This document shows positions 7,323 to 15,637 of a DNA stretch of 64,000 bases, in pieces. Source of the DNA: Lewinellaceae bacterium (GTDB lineage: Bacteria > Bacteroidota > Bacteroidia > Chitinophagales > Saprospiraceae); assembly GCA_020636255.1 (NCBI GenBank), contig JACJYE010000001.1, positions 124,001 through 188,000 of the forward strand, read 5' to 3'. The notes below the pieces were generated by a model. That model saw only the letters and a list, made by a program, of their open reading frames with translations. It made no database searches and was not told the DNA's origin. Position numbers and translations under genes: made by a program. The stretch's first letter is position 1; the number at the start of each line of letters is the position of its first letter.

Positions 7323-8654
7323 TCAGGCGCCTTTAACGCTCGCCTCTTTTTGTTTGGCCAGGAATTGCTTTACCCAGCTCGTCGTGATCGATTTGGGGCG
7401 CTCCAGCGGGAAGCCGAGCGCGCGGGCCCAGCACAGAGCAGAAAGTACGCCCAGCGCGCGGGATACGCCGAAGAGCACGGTGTAGAAGTTGAATTCCTTT
7501 ACCCCGTAATGCACCAGCAGCGCGCCGGAATGGGCATCGACGTTAGGCCAGGGGTTTTTCACCTTGCCCAGGCCCTGTAGTATGCCTGGAACGACATCGA
7601 AGACCTTCCAGACGACTTCTACGAGGTCGTCACCTTTGATATATTCCTCCGCAAAGCGCTTCTGGGCCATAAACCGGGGGTCGGGCTGCCGCAAAACGGC
7701 ATGGCCGTACCCGGGTATCACCTGCCCGGCTTCCAGCGTAGCATGCACGTAATCGGATATTTCCTCTTTAGTCGGTTTAGTGGTGCCCAGTTCTTCGAGC
7801 ATATTGAAGATCCAGCGAATGACTTCCTGGTTGGCCAGGCCATGCAGAGGGCCTGCCAGCGCATTTACGCCGGCGGCCAGTGAGAGGTAGGCATCACTCA
7901 GCGTCGAGCCCACGAGGTGGGTGGCATGCGCGGATGCGTTGCCCCCTTCATGGTCGGCATGTATGATCATGTAGAGGCGCATGAGGTTTTTGAAGTCATC
8001 CTTTTCCACCCCCAGCATGTGCGCAAAATTGCCGGCCCAGTCCAGCGACGGGTCCGGAGCAATATGCTTGCCATCGAAGAAAGTGCGCCGATAAATATAG
8101 GCGGCAACCCGGGGCAGGCGGGCTATGAGGTTCATCGTGTCCTCATAGGTAGGGTCCCAGTGTTCCGTTTTGCTCAGGCCTTCTTCATAGCGGTGCGCAA
8201 AAATGCTATCGGTTTGCATAGCATTGATGGCCACGGTGAATTGCGTCATAGGGTGGGTATCGGCAGGCAGGCTATCCAATACCTTAAATACGTGTTCAGG
8301 GACACTGCTGCGCTCCATCCACTGCTGGGTCAGCCATTCCATTTCTTCTTCAGTGGGGAACTCGCCGACCAGCATAAGCCAGAACAGCCCTTCGGGGCGC
8401 GGTTCCTTCTCGTTGGGGCCTTTGGGCAGCGAAGCCCTCAGTTCCGGTATCGAGTAACCTCGGAAACGGATGCCTTCCATGGGGTCGAGCTCTGATGTTT
8501 CCCATACCATTGACTTAATGCCACGCGAGCCGCCATAAGCCTGCTTGAGTTTTACTTCGTCAATTTTCAAGTCTCCGTGTTCCCTGAGAATGTCATTGAT
8601 CTGGTCTCTCAGATCATTTGCTTTGTCGATGAATTTCTGTTTCAGGAGATCCAT
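7323..8654 (-). CDS. gltA: Citrate (Si)-synthase, mitochondrial (type I dimeric) type
   Basis: 443 residues. It condenses acetyl-CoA and oxaloacetate to citrate, the entry step of the TCA cycle. The sequence resembles the eukaryotic mitochondrial enzyme more than E. coli GltA: HADHEGGNASAHATHLVGS, GPLHGLANQEV with catalytic His 271, GYGHAVLRQPDPR with His 318, and NVDAHSG with Asp 373. These match His274, His320 and Asp375 of the pig enzyme almost in number. There is no GltA-type N-terminal beta-domain, so NADH inhibition of that type is not expected. It is transcribed towards gcvH, 132 bp away. The symbol is given by function. Confidence 0.95.
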   Translation of the reverse strand: MDLLKQKFIDKANDLRDQINDILREHGDLKIDEVKLKQAYGGSRGIKSMVWETSELDPMEGIRFRGYSIPELRASLPKGPNEKEPRPEGLFWLMLVGEFPTEEEMEWLTQQWMERSSVPEHVFKVLDSLPADTHPMTQFTVAINAMQTDSIFAHRYEEGLSKTEHWDPTYEDTMNLIARLPRVAAYIYRRTFFDGKHIAPDPSLDWAGNFAHMLGVEKDDFKNLMRLYMIIHADHEGGNASAHATHLVGSTLSDAYLSLAAGVNALAGPLHGLANQEVIRWIFNMLEELGTTKPTKEEISDYVHATLEAGQVIPGYGHAVLRQPDPRFMAQKRFAEEYIKGDDLVEVVWKVFDVVPGILQGLGKVKNPWPNVDAHSGALLVHYGVKEFNFYTVLFGVSRALGVLSALCWARALGFPLERPKSITTSWVKQFLAKQKEASVKGA

Positions 8655-8960
8655 TTATGCCTATCGTTAATAGCTTTAAAGAATTGATATTATTTGCATA
8701 TACTCAACAACCGGCATATCGCAATGTTTAGCGGATTTACCGCAGGCCGGCTCTTCGGGAGGTGTATCCGGAAACGAAAGATGCTCGCCCCGAAGGCGCT
8801 CCCGGAAAAGGCATTGGGCTGGTGCTTGCAGTATTTATGTGGCCGAAAACCAGGAAGCGCTATTTATCCTTCGGTTATGAGCCAATAATACGGATAAACT
8901 GTCCAAAATTTTGAATATGAACAAAAAAGCGGCCCCTGACGAGCCGCTTTTTGAAAGGCT
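8655..8960. other. Gap upstream of citrate synthase
   Basis: This 306-bp region separates the gltA start from the 3' end of the next minus-strand gene. It contains the terminator at 8924-8952 and, presumably, the gltA promoter, though no clean TAnnTTTG box was found. A 64-codon frame on the plus strand (8694-8888) has no recognisable features. Confidence 0.5.
8924..8952 (-). terminator. Intrinsic terminator
   Basis: AAAAAGCGGC and GCCGCTTTTT form a 10-bp stem with a short loop, 9 bp after the stop of the exported protein ending at 8961. T-runs on both sides make it usable in either direction. Confidence 0.8.
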
Positions 8961-9368
8961 TTAATCCATATCCCAAAGGGCGTATTGTATCTCTTCCTTG
9001 GAAGCGCCGTCAGCCTTCATGCGTTCGATGAGCGCCGATTCCTTCTTCCGGCGCTCCAGGAGCTGGCCTTTGAAAACCACAAGCTGCTGCTCGTTCAGGA
9101 TACGCTGTGTAGAAGCCTGCGTAAGTTCGCGAATGCTGCTCTTCTTCTGCAGAAAAAGCGGCCTGTTGGACTCGCGCAAGGGTTCGATGGATTCCAGGTT
9201 GCGGAATCGCCGCTCCTGGATCTCGTACATTTCTTCTACCTGCTGGCCGCTCAGCTGATAAAGCGCTACCTGCTCGTCCGTTGCCTGCTGAGCCTGATTC
9301 TCATGGCTTTGGGCCATCGCGCTCCCCATAAAGGCAAGCCAGAAAAAACAAAAGATCAACTTCTTCAT
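8961..9368 (-). CDS. Small exported helical protein, unknown function
   Basis: 135 residues with a clear Sec signal peptide (MKKLIFCFFWLAFMGSAMAQ). The mature part is charged and helical, with LSGQQVEEMYEIQERRFRNLESIEPLRESN and NEQQLVVFKGQLLERRKKE. The layout (signal peptide, about 100 helical residues, paired helices) resembles periplasmic Spy/CpxP-like proteins, but no LTxxQ motif is clear, so no function is assigned. It has a good promoter at 9470-9501 and its own terminator, so it is probably a single-gene unit. Confidence 0.75.
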   Translation of the reverse strand: MKKLIFCFFWLAFMGSAMAQSHENQAQQATDEQVALYQLSGQQVEEMYEIQERRFRNLESIEPLRESNRPLFLQKKSSIRELTQASTQRILNEQQLVVFKGQLLERRKKESALIERMKADGASKEEIQYALWDMD

Positions 9369-9469
9369 ATTGTTCCGTTTCAGAATTCATCCCCCCCTTT
9401 ACCCGGAAAAAAGGCCACAGGCCGTACGCGCTTCCGGAAGGTGCTGAAGCATATTCGGAGGGTTGGCTG

Positions 9470-9501
9470 CAAATCTAAATTTTTAGTGGGGTAAAATACA
9501 A
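9470..9501 (-). promoter_or_regulatory. Promoter of the small exported protein
   Basis: On the minus strand TTG (9499-9501), a 21-bp spacer and TAGATTTG (9470-9477) fit the Bacteroidota pattern. The leader would be about 95 nt. Confidence 0.5.
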
Positions 9502-9600
9502 TTTTTGGGCGTTTTATACTGTCGCCCGCTTACAATTCCGCAGTTCCGACGCTCTTCCGGCAATATGCCGGGGATGCTGGCGTATTTGTACGCTATAGGT

Positions 9601-9608
9601 TATCTTTG
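9601..9608 (+). promoter_or_regulatory. -7 box upstream of DUF3109 gene
   Basis: TATCTTTG fits TAnnTTTG and lies 71 bp before the ATG at 9679. The upstream TTG box is not clear. Confidence 0.45.
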
Positions 9609-9678
9609 CATTGCTATTTTGCGGGTTCGACTTTGGGCCCAAAACATCCTTTTTGTCCCATCCAAAAGGCTTAATATT

Positions 9679-10263
9679 ATGCTGCTGATCCGGGATGTGC
9701 TTATCAGCGACGATGTGATCGAGAAACAATTCCTCTGCAACCTGTCGGCCTGCAAAGGCGCCTGTTGCTGGGAGGGCGACTACGGAGCTCCGCTGGACGA
9801 GGAAGAGCTCGGCGTCCTGAAACACATCTACGAACAGGTGGCCCCTTTTCTCCTGCCCGAAGGCAGGCAGGCCATCCGCGAACAAGGTGTTTTTACCTAT
9901 TACGAAGATAATGACAGCTTCGGCACACCACTCGTCAACAACGGCCCATGCGCCTACATGATCTATGACGAACAAGGTGTGGCCAAATGCGGCATCGAAC
10001 AGGCTTTCCTGGCCGGAAAAACGGATTTTAAAAAACCGATATCCTGCCACCTGTACCCCATCCGCGTCGCCGGCAACCCGGAACTCGGCTTCGTAGCGCT
10101 AAATTATGATGAATGGGATATCTGCAGCGCCGCCTGCACGCTGGGAAAGCAAAAACAAATACCTGTATATCAGTTTGTTAAAGACGCCATCATCAGAAAG
10201 TACGGCCAGGATTTCTACGATGAGCTCGATGCGGCAGCACAACACCTCGGCCAGGCGTTATAA
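9679..10263 (+). CDS. DUF3109 family cysteine-rich protein
   Basis: 194 residues from the ATG at 9679 (MLLIRDVLISDDVIEKQF). The frame is open further upstream, but that part includes the promoter and is not conserved-looking. Cysteines are arranged like a metal site: FLCNLSACKGACCWEGDYGAPL near the start, NGPCAYM and KCGIEQ in the middle, ISCHLYPIR, then DICSAACTLGK. This is the DUF3109 pattern, related to the CxxxCxxCC zinc/iron-binding proteins. The biochemical role is unknown. Confidence 0.85.
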   Translation: MLLIRDVLISDDVIEKQFLCNLSACKGACCWEGDYGAPLDEEELGVLKHIYEQVAPFLLPEGRQAIREQGVFTYYEDNDSFGTPLVNNGPCAYMIYDEQGVAKCGIEQAFLAGKTDFKKPISCHLYPIRVAGNPELGFVALNYDEWDICSAACTLGKQKQIPVYQFVKDAIIRKYGQDFYDELDAAAQHLGQAL

Positions 10264-10334
10264 CTTAGTAGTGTTCAAAAAATAAGTTCTCCGTTGGAGG
10301 CACACTGAAAATGTAGATAAACAGTTGAGAGATA

Positions 10335-10365
10335 TTGACAATTGAAAGGAATTTTGATATTTTTG
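10335..10365 (+). promoter_or_regulatory. Orphan promoter
   Basis: TTG at 10335-10337, a 20-bp spacer and TATTTTTG at 10358-10365 give an exact match to the Bacteroidota promoter layout. No gene follows before the terminator at 10621. Confidence 0.55.
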
Positions 10366-10370
10366 CCCCT

Positions 10371-10656
10371 GTAAGGGTTATTCATGTAGCCCTGTCATCC
10401 CGAAACCGATATATTCTCCGGAACAGCAACTATCTATCCTGCAGCCCTGCTTCTCTTGAGCTTGTGTTGGCGCATGCGTATATTTTAGCGCCAATAGCTA
10501 TATCGGTTCCCCTTTCCCAAACTGATCTAGGCTTATCCACACAAGAGTTTGCCCTGTGCCTGTATCGTTCGAATACATAAGAATCACGTTTACCCCCCCT
10601 TTTGAAGTTGGTTTATTTCCGCAGCTCCGGTGATCCCCACCGGAGCTGCTTTTTTT
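10371..10656 (+). ncRNA. Candidate structured small RNA, about 285 nt
   Basis: Predicted from a promoter about 6 nt upstream and a strong terminator at its 3' end, with no ORF between. Inverted repeats are AACCGATATA with TATATCGGTT (10404/10499), TTGGCGC with GCGCCAA (10467/10488) and CTTGTGT with ACACAAG (10461/10539). The last pair crosses the first, so a pseudoknot is possible. I could not match it to tmRNA, RNase P RNA or SRP RNA: their conserved cores are absent. A 6S-like role is conceivable but unsupported. Confidence 0.35.
10621..10656 (+). terminator. Strong intrinsic terminator without an adjacent gene
   Basis: A 12-bp perfect stem (GCAGCTCCGGTG, 10621-10632, against 10638-10649), a 5-nt loop and seven Ts. 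It is oriented for the plus strand and lies 357 bp after the nearest plus-strand stop. Confidence 0.9.
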
Positions 10657-10730
10657 ACGCTTTAGCTGTGTTCAAAAATGAGTCATGCGGATTTTCGTAG
10701 TGATGAAAATCCGGGATGATCCATAGTAAC

Positions 10731-12425
10731 TTACTTATCCACCTTCCTGCGGATCTCCTCCAGCACCTCCTGCTCGAGTTGGTTGGCCTGCTCTGCCATC
10801 CTGCCGGCCTTTTCCAGAATATCGTTGGCAAAGATCCTGTCCTTCAGCCCGGAAGCATTGATCCGGACGTTGAGATAAGCGCCCATTATGGCCGCCCGGG
10901 CGCACAGCGCCCCCACCCCGGCATCGCTGGCTGAATTGGGGTTGCCGGCCTGCGCCATGGCCTTGATGACATCAAAGGAGCGGAAGGCCAGTTCCATGGT
11001 CCGGAAAGGGATCTCCGTAGCGTATTTGGTAGCCTCTTCCATTGCTTCCGCTCGCGCCCTTTTCTCCGCTTCCGTCTCCTTGGGCAGGCGCACAGCTTCG
11101 ATAATACGGTTAAACGCACGGGTATCTTCGTCGACGAGCCTCAGTAGGGCGTCTCTTAGTTCCTGCCCTTTTTCAGCCCAGCCGGAGAACTCCTCCCACT
11201 TGTCGTCCCAGCCACGGCGGTGCGCCGACAGGTTGGCCACCATCGTGCCCAGGGAAACGCCCAGCGCTCCGACATACGCTGCTACGGAGCCGCCACCGGG
11301 GGCTACGCTCTCTGAGGCCGTCACGTCGGAAAAATGCCGGAGGTTCATGTTCAGCAGTGGGTCAGGCTTGTCTTCCCGAAGACGGTACTCTATGATCTTT
11401 TTCGAAGGGTCAAAAGGCGTAAGCTCATCCAGCCCCATCGATTTGACGGCGATCCTGATCAGCTCTTCTTCAGAGACGCCGGTGGAGCGCTGCTGCTGGC
11501 GCAGGTAATAGCGCCCGGCATCCAGCATGGCCTGAAGCGGCACCAGGCCCACCAGCTCCGAACCCGTAACCCGCATACCCCGGCCGGTAGCGCTCTGGCG
11601 GCAGGCCTCGAAGGCCATGTGCAGCGGCGTCTGGCCAATATTCGTGAGGTTCATGGAGACCTGGGCAATGCCATACTCTTCGATATACCATCCTATGGCC
11701 TTTACAGCCTTGCAGGCGCCGGGGTCGCGAACGGGAACCCCCTTATCGTCGCGCACAATGGCCCCTGTTACGGGGTCGCCCTCCCGTTTGACCCGCCCGT
11801 TCTCGCGCACGTCGAAAGCGACGGAATTGGCGCGGCGCACGGAAGTGGTGTTCAGGTTGGCGTTGTAGGCGATCAGAAAATCGCGGGCGCCAACGGCGGT
11901 GGCGCCGGCCGTAGCGTTGAAGCTGGCGGGGCCATAGTCGGGCTTCCATTCCGGGCGGGCCAGTTTTTCCGGCAGGGCCTCGTATTCACCTGCCCTGACG
12001 GCCGCCAGGTTCTTCCACTCTGGCCGGGTGGCGGCATACTCGTACAGGTAAATGGGGATGCCCAGTTCGCGCCCGGCCCTTTCGCCCAGCTTTCGGGCCC
12101 ATTCCACTACCTCCTCCATCGCAATATTGGCGATAGGGATGAGCGGGCAAACGTCGGTAGCGCCCATGCGGGGGTGTTCGCCCTTGTGTTGGCGCATATC
12201 GATCACTTCGGCAGCTTTTTTCATGGCCAGAAATGCTGCTTCAATCACCGGCGCCGGCTCGCCGACAAAGGTGACGACCGTGCGGTTCGTAGCCTTTCCC
12301 GGGTCGACGTCCAGCAGCTTGACGCCCTCTACGCTTTCAATAACATCGGTGATCTGTTTGATGGCCACCATATCGCGCCCTTCGCTGAAGTTGGGGACGC
12401 ACTCTATGAGTTGCTTGTTTGGCAT
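10731..12425 (-). CDS. ftcD: Glutamate formimidoyltransferase / formimidoyl-THF cyclodeaminase (bifunctional FtcD)
   Basis: 564 residues, the size of the fused vertebrate-type enzyme. It transfers the formimino group of formiminoglutamate (from histidine breakdown) to tetrahydrofolate and then releases ammonia to give methenyl-THF. The transferase half starts IECVPNFSEGRD, with the catalytic His in KGEHPRMGATDVCPL near residue 83 and TSVRRANSVAFDVRENGR. The cyclodeaminase half (from about residue 345) has ASESVAPGGGSVAAYVGALG and ends in NDILEKAGRMAEQANQLEQEV. No hut genes adjoin it. The neighbouring oxoprolinase and dehydrogenase genes suggest a loose amino- and organic-acid catabolism group. 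Confidence 0.94.
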   Translation of the reverse strand: MPNKQLIECVPNFSEGRDMVAIKQITDVIESVEGVKLLDVDPGKATNRTVVTFVGEPAPVIEAAFLAMKKAAEVIDMRQHKGEHPRMGATDVCPLIPIANIAMEEVVEWARKLGERAGRELGIPIYLYEYAATRPEWKNLAAVRAGEYEALPEKLARPEWKPDYGPASFNATAGATAVGARDFLIAYNANLNTTSVRRANSVAFDVRENGRVKREGDPVTGAIVRDDKGVPVRDPGACKAVKAIGWYIEEYGIAQVSMNLTNIGQTPLHMAFEACRQSATGRGMRVTGSELVGLVPLQAMLDAGRYYLRQQQRSTGVSEEELIRIAVKSMGLDELTPFDPSKKIIEYRLREDKPDPLLNMNLRHFSDVTASESVAPGGGSVAAYVGALGVSLGTMVANLSAHRRGWDDKWEEFSGWAEKGQELRDALLRLVDEDTRAFNRIIEAVRLPKETEAEKRARAEAMEEATKYATEIPFRTMELAFRSFDVIKAMAQAGNPNSASDAGVGALCARAAIMGAYLNVRINASGLKDRIFANDILEKAGRMAEQANQLEQEVLEEIRRKVDK

Positions 12426-12542
12426 ATTCGGTCATTAGTTTTGAAGGACAACTGCTACGAGGCAGCCTCCCTGGCTAAAGAATGGGGCTGAAAATAGGAT
12501 ATTTGATGCAAAAATCACTACGGGCTTGCCGGGATAATGCGT

Positions 12543-15482
12543 TTATCCCTGCGCCTCTGCAAGAGCTTCCCACAGCACCTCCGCAGGATGCAGGGCCTTA
12601 CGGCCTGTGCCGTCTTTTATCTGGTGCCGGCAACTGGTGCCGGGTGCGGCGACGGCCGTATCGGCCGGTGCGGCGCGCACAGCGGGAAACAGCACCAATT
12701 CGCCCACCTGCATGCTTAGTTCGTAATGCTCGGCTTCATAACCGAATGAGCCGGCCATACCACAACAGCCGGAAGGGATCACCTCCACCTGATAATTTTC
12801 CGGCAGGCTCAGCACAAATGCCGAGCTGTCGACGCTGGCCAGCGCTTTCTGGTGGCAGTGGCCGTGCAGCAGGATGCGGCGGGGTGTTTTGGTAAACCGC
12901 TCTGCACTGACCCTGCCTGCTTCCGCTTCCCTGGCCAGGAACTCTTCGAGCATCAGCGCATTTTTGGCGAGGCGCTGCGCCGCCTCTCGCTGTTCGGGAG
13001 CCACCAGCCGCGGGTATTCATCTCTGAAGCTCAGGATGGCTGAGGGTTCCACGCCCACCAGCGGCGCTTCTTCACCGACACGGCCCTCAAAACACGCTAC
13101 ATTTTGCCGGGCCAGCCGCTGGGCCTGCGGCAACAGGCCCTTGGAGAGATAAGCCCGCCCGCTTTCGCCGTGATCGGCCATCAGCACCTCGTACCCCAGG
13201 CCACTCAGCAGGCGGATGGCGGCTATGCCGGCCACCGTATCGTTGTAGTTGGTAAACTCGTCACAGAAAAACCATACCTGCCGGCCCTGAGGGGCGCCGG
13301 GCAGCAGCGTCGCCCGGTTTCGGGCATACCAGCCGCGCAAGGTAGTAGGCGACAACAGCGGCAGCGAACGCTGTGGGGCCACCCCCAGAAAGCGCTTGGC
13401 AAGGCCGCTGAGCAGAGGGTTGGTAAAAAAGAAATTGCTGACAGAAGGCAGGCGCATACCCAAAGCGTTCAGCCGCCCGATATTGCCAAATACCCTGGCC
13501 CGCAGCGGAATGCCGTTCGCCTGATAATAGTGGTGCAGGAATTCCGCCTTAAGGGTGGCCATATCCACATTGGACGGGCATTCGGAAGCACAGCCTTTAC
13601 ACGACAGGCACAAGTCCATTACCTCGTATAGCTCTGTATAGTCGAACCGGTTGGCCTTAGTACCGTAGGTGAGGAAATCGCGCAGGGCATTGGCACGTCC
13701 GCGGGTCGTGTCTTTCTCATTGCGGGTGGCCATGTACGAAGGGCACATCACGCCGCCGCTGACGTGCGCCAGCTTGCGGCAGTCGCCCGACCCGTTGCAC
13801 TTCTCGGCAGCCCGCAGGATACCCCCGACATGGGAGAAATCGAAAACCGTGTCGGCCGCCGGGCCCTGCGGGCCAATTAAATAGCGCAGGCTGGTATCCA
13901 TCGGAGGGGTATCGGTGATCTTGCCCGGGTTGAAAAGCCCGTGAGGGTCCCAGCTCTGTTTGATCTCGCGAAAGAGCTGGTAGTTGTCTTCCCCCAGCAC
14001 CAGCGGGATAAACTCGCCGCGCACCCGGCCGTCGCCATGTTCGCCGCTGAGTGAACCCCGGTATTTTTTTACCAGCCGCGCTGAAGCTTCAGCGATCGCC
14101 CGCAATTCCCGAACGCCTTCCGGGCTTTTCAGGTTGACCGACGGGCGGGTGTGCAGTTCCCCTGCGCCGGCATGGGCGTAATACACGGCCTGCTGGCCAT
14201 ACTGCGCCATCATATCCTGGAACTCGCCGATATATGCAGGCAAGTCGGCTAAGGCCACAGCCGTATCCTCTACGAATTCAAGTGGCTTTCGGTCGCCTTT
14301 CACGTTGGATAAAACGCCGAAGCCGGCAGCGCGCAGGGCCATCACACGGCGCGTATCCGGCGGGTAAATGATGGGAAAGGCATAACCGAAACCGGCATCC
14401 TGCAAGCTGGCGATCAGCGCTTCGGCCCGGCCCGTAACTCCTTCGCGCGTATCGTCGCGGAGCTCGATGATGAGGATGGCCGCCGGGTCGCCCTGCAGGA
14501 AAAAGCGGTTGCGCTGCTGCTGCCGGTTTTCCCTGGTACAGTCCATGATGAACTTGTCCATCAGTTCACAGGCATAGGGCTGATGCCGCATAGCCACAAG
14601 GGTGGCTTCGAGCGATTCCTGCAGGCTGGTGAAATGCGCGCAAACCAGCGCTTCCTCTGCTGGCGGCAGCGGGCTGACGTGTATCCTGATCTCGGTGCTG
14701 ATGGCAAGCGTGCCCTCCGAGCCGGCCAACATTTTGCTGAAGTTGAAATCGGGGCCCGAAGCGGTGAACGGGCTGGCCCCCAGCAACACATCCACCGCGT
14801 AGCCTGTATTGCGGCGGTGGATCTCGGGTTTGGGAAAATGCTCCCTGATCGCTGCCTGCCGCTCCGGCCTGGAAAGGGCTTCATTGATCTGCCGGTATAG
14901 CGCTCCTTCCAGGCCGTTTTCCGCACATTTATCCCGGAAAGCGTCTGTAGACAGGGGCCCGAAAACGGCCTCCGAGCCATCGCTGAGCACGGCCTTCACC
15001 TCCAGCACATGATCGCGGGTGGCGCCGTAGCGAATGGACGTCGTGCCGCATGAGTTATTGCCGAGCATCCCCCCGATCATGGCACGGCTGGCGGTAGATG
15101 TGTTGGGGCCGAAAAACAGGCCGTAACCCTTCAGGTGGGCGTTGAGCTCGTCGCGGATGACGCCAGGCTGAAGGCGCACCCAGCCCTCCTCCGCATTCAC
15201 TTCCAGGATGCGGTTCATGTGTTTGGAAACATCCACCACGATACCGCTGCCCACACACTGGCCGCCAAGCGAAGTGCCCGCTGTACGAGGGATCAGCGAG
15301 CTACCGTGCTCCCGGGCGAAGGCCAGCAATTTTTTGATATCCCCGGCATCTTTGGGGTAAGCTACCGCCAGGGGCAGTTCCCGGTAAATGGAACCATCGG
15401 TAGCGTAGAGGCGGCGAAGCAGCTCGTCGAAATACAGCTCGCCATGAAGTTGTTGCCTTAGGGCTTGCAGTTGCTTTTGCAT
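12543..15482 (-). CDS. FAD-linked oxidase fused to Fe-S (GlcF-like) subunit, D-lactate/2-hydroxyacid dehydrogenase type
   Basis: 979 residues. It probably oxidises a 2-hydroxyacid such as D-lactate or glycolate and feeds electrons to the membrane chain. Residues 1 to about 260 form the FAD_binding_4 (PCMH) domain, with AREHGSSLIPRTAGTSLGGQ and the ANTSTASR-like stretch MIGGMLGNNSCGTTSIRYG. An FAD-oxidase C-terminal domain follows, with LSGEHGDGRVRGEF. The last third holds a 4Fe-4S cluster motif (CLSCKGCASECPSNVDM) and CCG-domain motifs (HGHCHQKAL, SGCCGMAGSFGYE). This is the one-chain GlcD+GlcF architecture also seen in YdiJ/Dld-II. Substrate cannot be decided from sequence alone. Confidence 0.9.
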   Translation of the reverse strand: MQKQLQALRQQLHGELYFDELLRRLYATDGSIYRELPLAVAYPKDAGDIKKLLAFAREHGSSLIPRTAGTSLGGQCVGSGIVVDVSKHMNRILEVNAEEGWVRLQPGVIRDELNAHLKGYGLFFGPNTSTASRAMIGGMLGNNSCGTTSIRYGATRDHVLEVKAVLSDGSEAVFGPLSTDAFRDKCAENGLEGALYRQINEALSRPERQAAIREHFPKPEIHRRNTGYAVDVLLGASPFTASGPDFNFSKMLAGSEGTLAISTEIRIHVSPLPPAEEALVCAHFTSLQESLEATLVAMRHQPYACELMDKFIMDCTRENRQQQRNRFFLQGDPAAILIIELRDDTREGVTGRAEALIASLQDAGFGYAFPIIYPPDTRRVMALRAAGFGVLSNVKGDRKPLEFVEDTAVALADLPAYIGEFQDMMAQYGQQAVYYAHAGAGELHTRPSVNLKSPEGVRELRAIAEASARLVKKYRGSLSGEHGDGRVRGEFIPLVLGEDNYQLFREIKQSWDPHGLFNPGKITDTPPMDTSLRYLIGPQGPAADTVFDFSHVGGILRAAEKCNGSGDCRKLAHVSGGVMCPSYMATRNEKDTTRGRANALRDFLTYGTKANRFDYTELYEVMDLCLSCKGCASECPSNVDMATLKAEFLHHYYQANGIPLRARVFGNIGRLNALGMRLPSVSNFFFTNPLLSGLAKRFLGVAPQRSLPLLSPTTLRGWYARNRATLLPGAPQGRQVWFFCDEFTNYNDTVAGIAAIRLLSGLGYEVLMADHGESGRAYLSKGLLPQAQRLARQNVACFEGRVGEEAPLVGVEPSAILSFRDEYPRLVAPEQREAAQRLAKNALMLEEFLAREAEAGRVSAERFTKTPRRILLHGHCHQKALASVDSSAFVLSLPENYQVEVIPSGCCGMAGSFGYEAEHYELSMQVGELVLFPAVRAAPADTAVAAPGTSCRHQIKDGTGRKALHPAEVLWEALAEAQG

Positions 15483-15637
15483 AGTTATTCGTGTTTGGCT
15501 TTATCGGAGGCAAGTTTTTGGGCATGGGCTGCATCAAATTTGTGAAGAATCCGGGCGTATACCAAATCCCAAAGGCGCTGTTTTCGCAATATTTTGCCCT
15601 CATTGTTCAGCATACGTGAGCTACCTTGTTGTAAAAA

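Larger units (their letters stand above)
10264..10730. other. Gene-free region carrying a promoter and terminator
   Basis: 467 bp between the DUF3109 stop and the 3' end of ftcD. It holds a promoter (10335-10365), inverted repeats (10404-10413 with 10499-10508; 10467-10473 with 10488-10494) and a strong plus-strand terminator (10621-10656). No plausible coding frame lies between them. Confidence 0.6.

Noticed and set aside
10267..10280. AGTAGTGTTCAAAA, also at 29077-29090 and 35187-35200
   Set aside because: The last two are the same site in the duplicated block. A single further 14-base match in 64 kb is expected by chance, so it is not treated as an element end.
10335..10580. 81-codon frame in the gene-free region
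   Set aside because: It starts at a TTG that is itself part of the promoter and has no recognisable protein character. A non-coding RNA fits the signals better.
10371..10656. Identification of the candidate RNA as SRP RNA, tmRNA or RNase P RNA
   Set aside because: A CCGGAA piece recalls the SRP loop, but the rest of the SRP core, the tmRNA ends and the RNase P conserved blocks are missing.
12411..12422. TTGCTTGTTTGGC resembling the dispersed repeat end
   Set aside because: It is the coding sequence of the FtcD N-terminus (PNKQL) and lacks the GGAGGCC part.
11334..12491. 385-codon plus-strand frame
   Set aside because: Shadow of ftcD; no family features.
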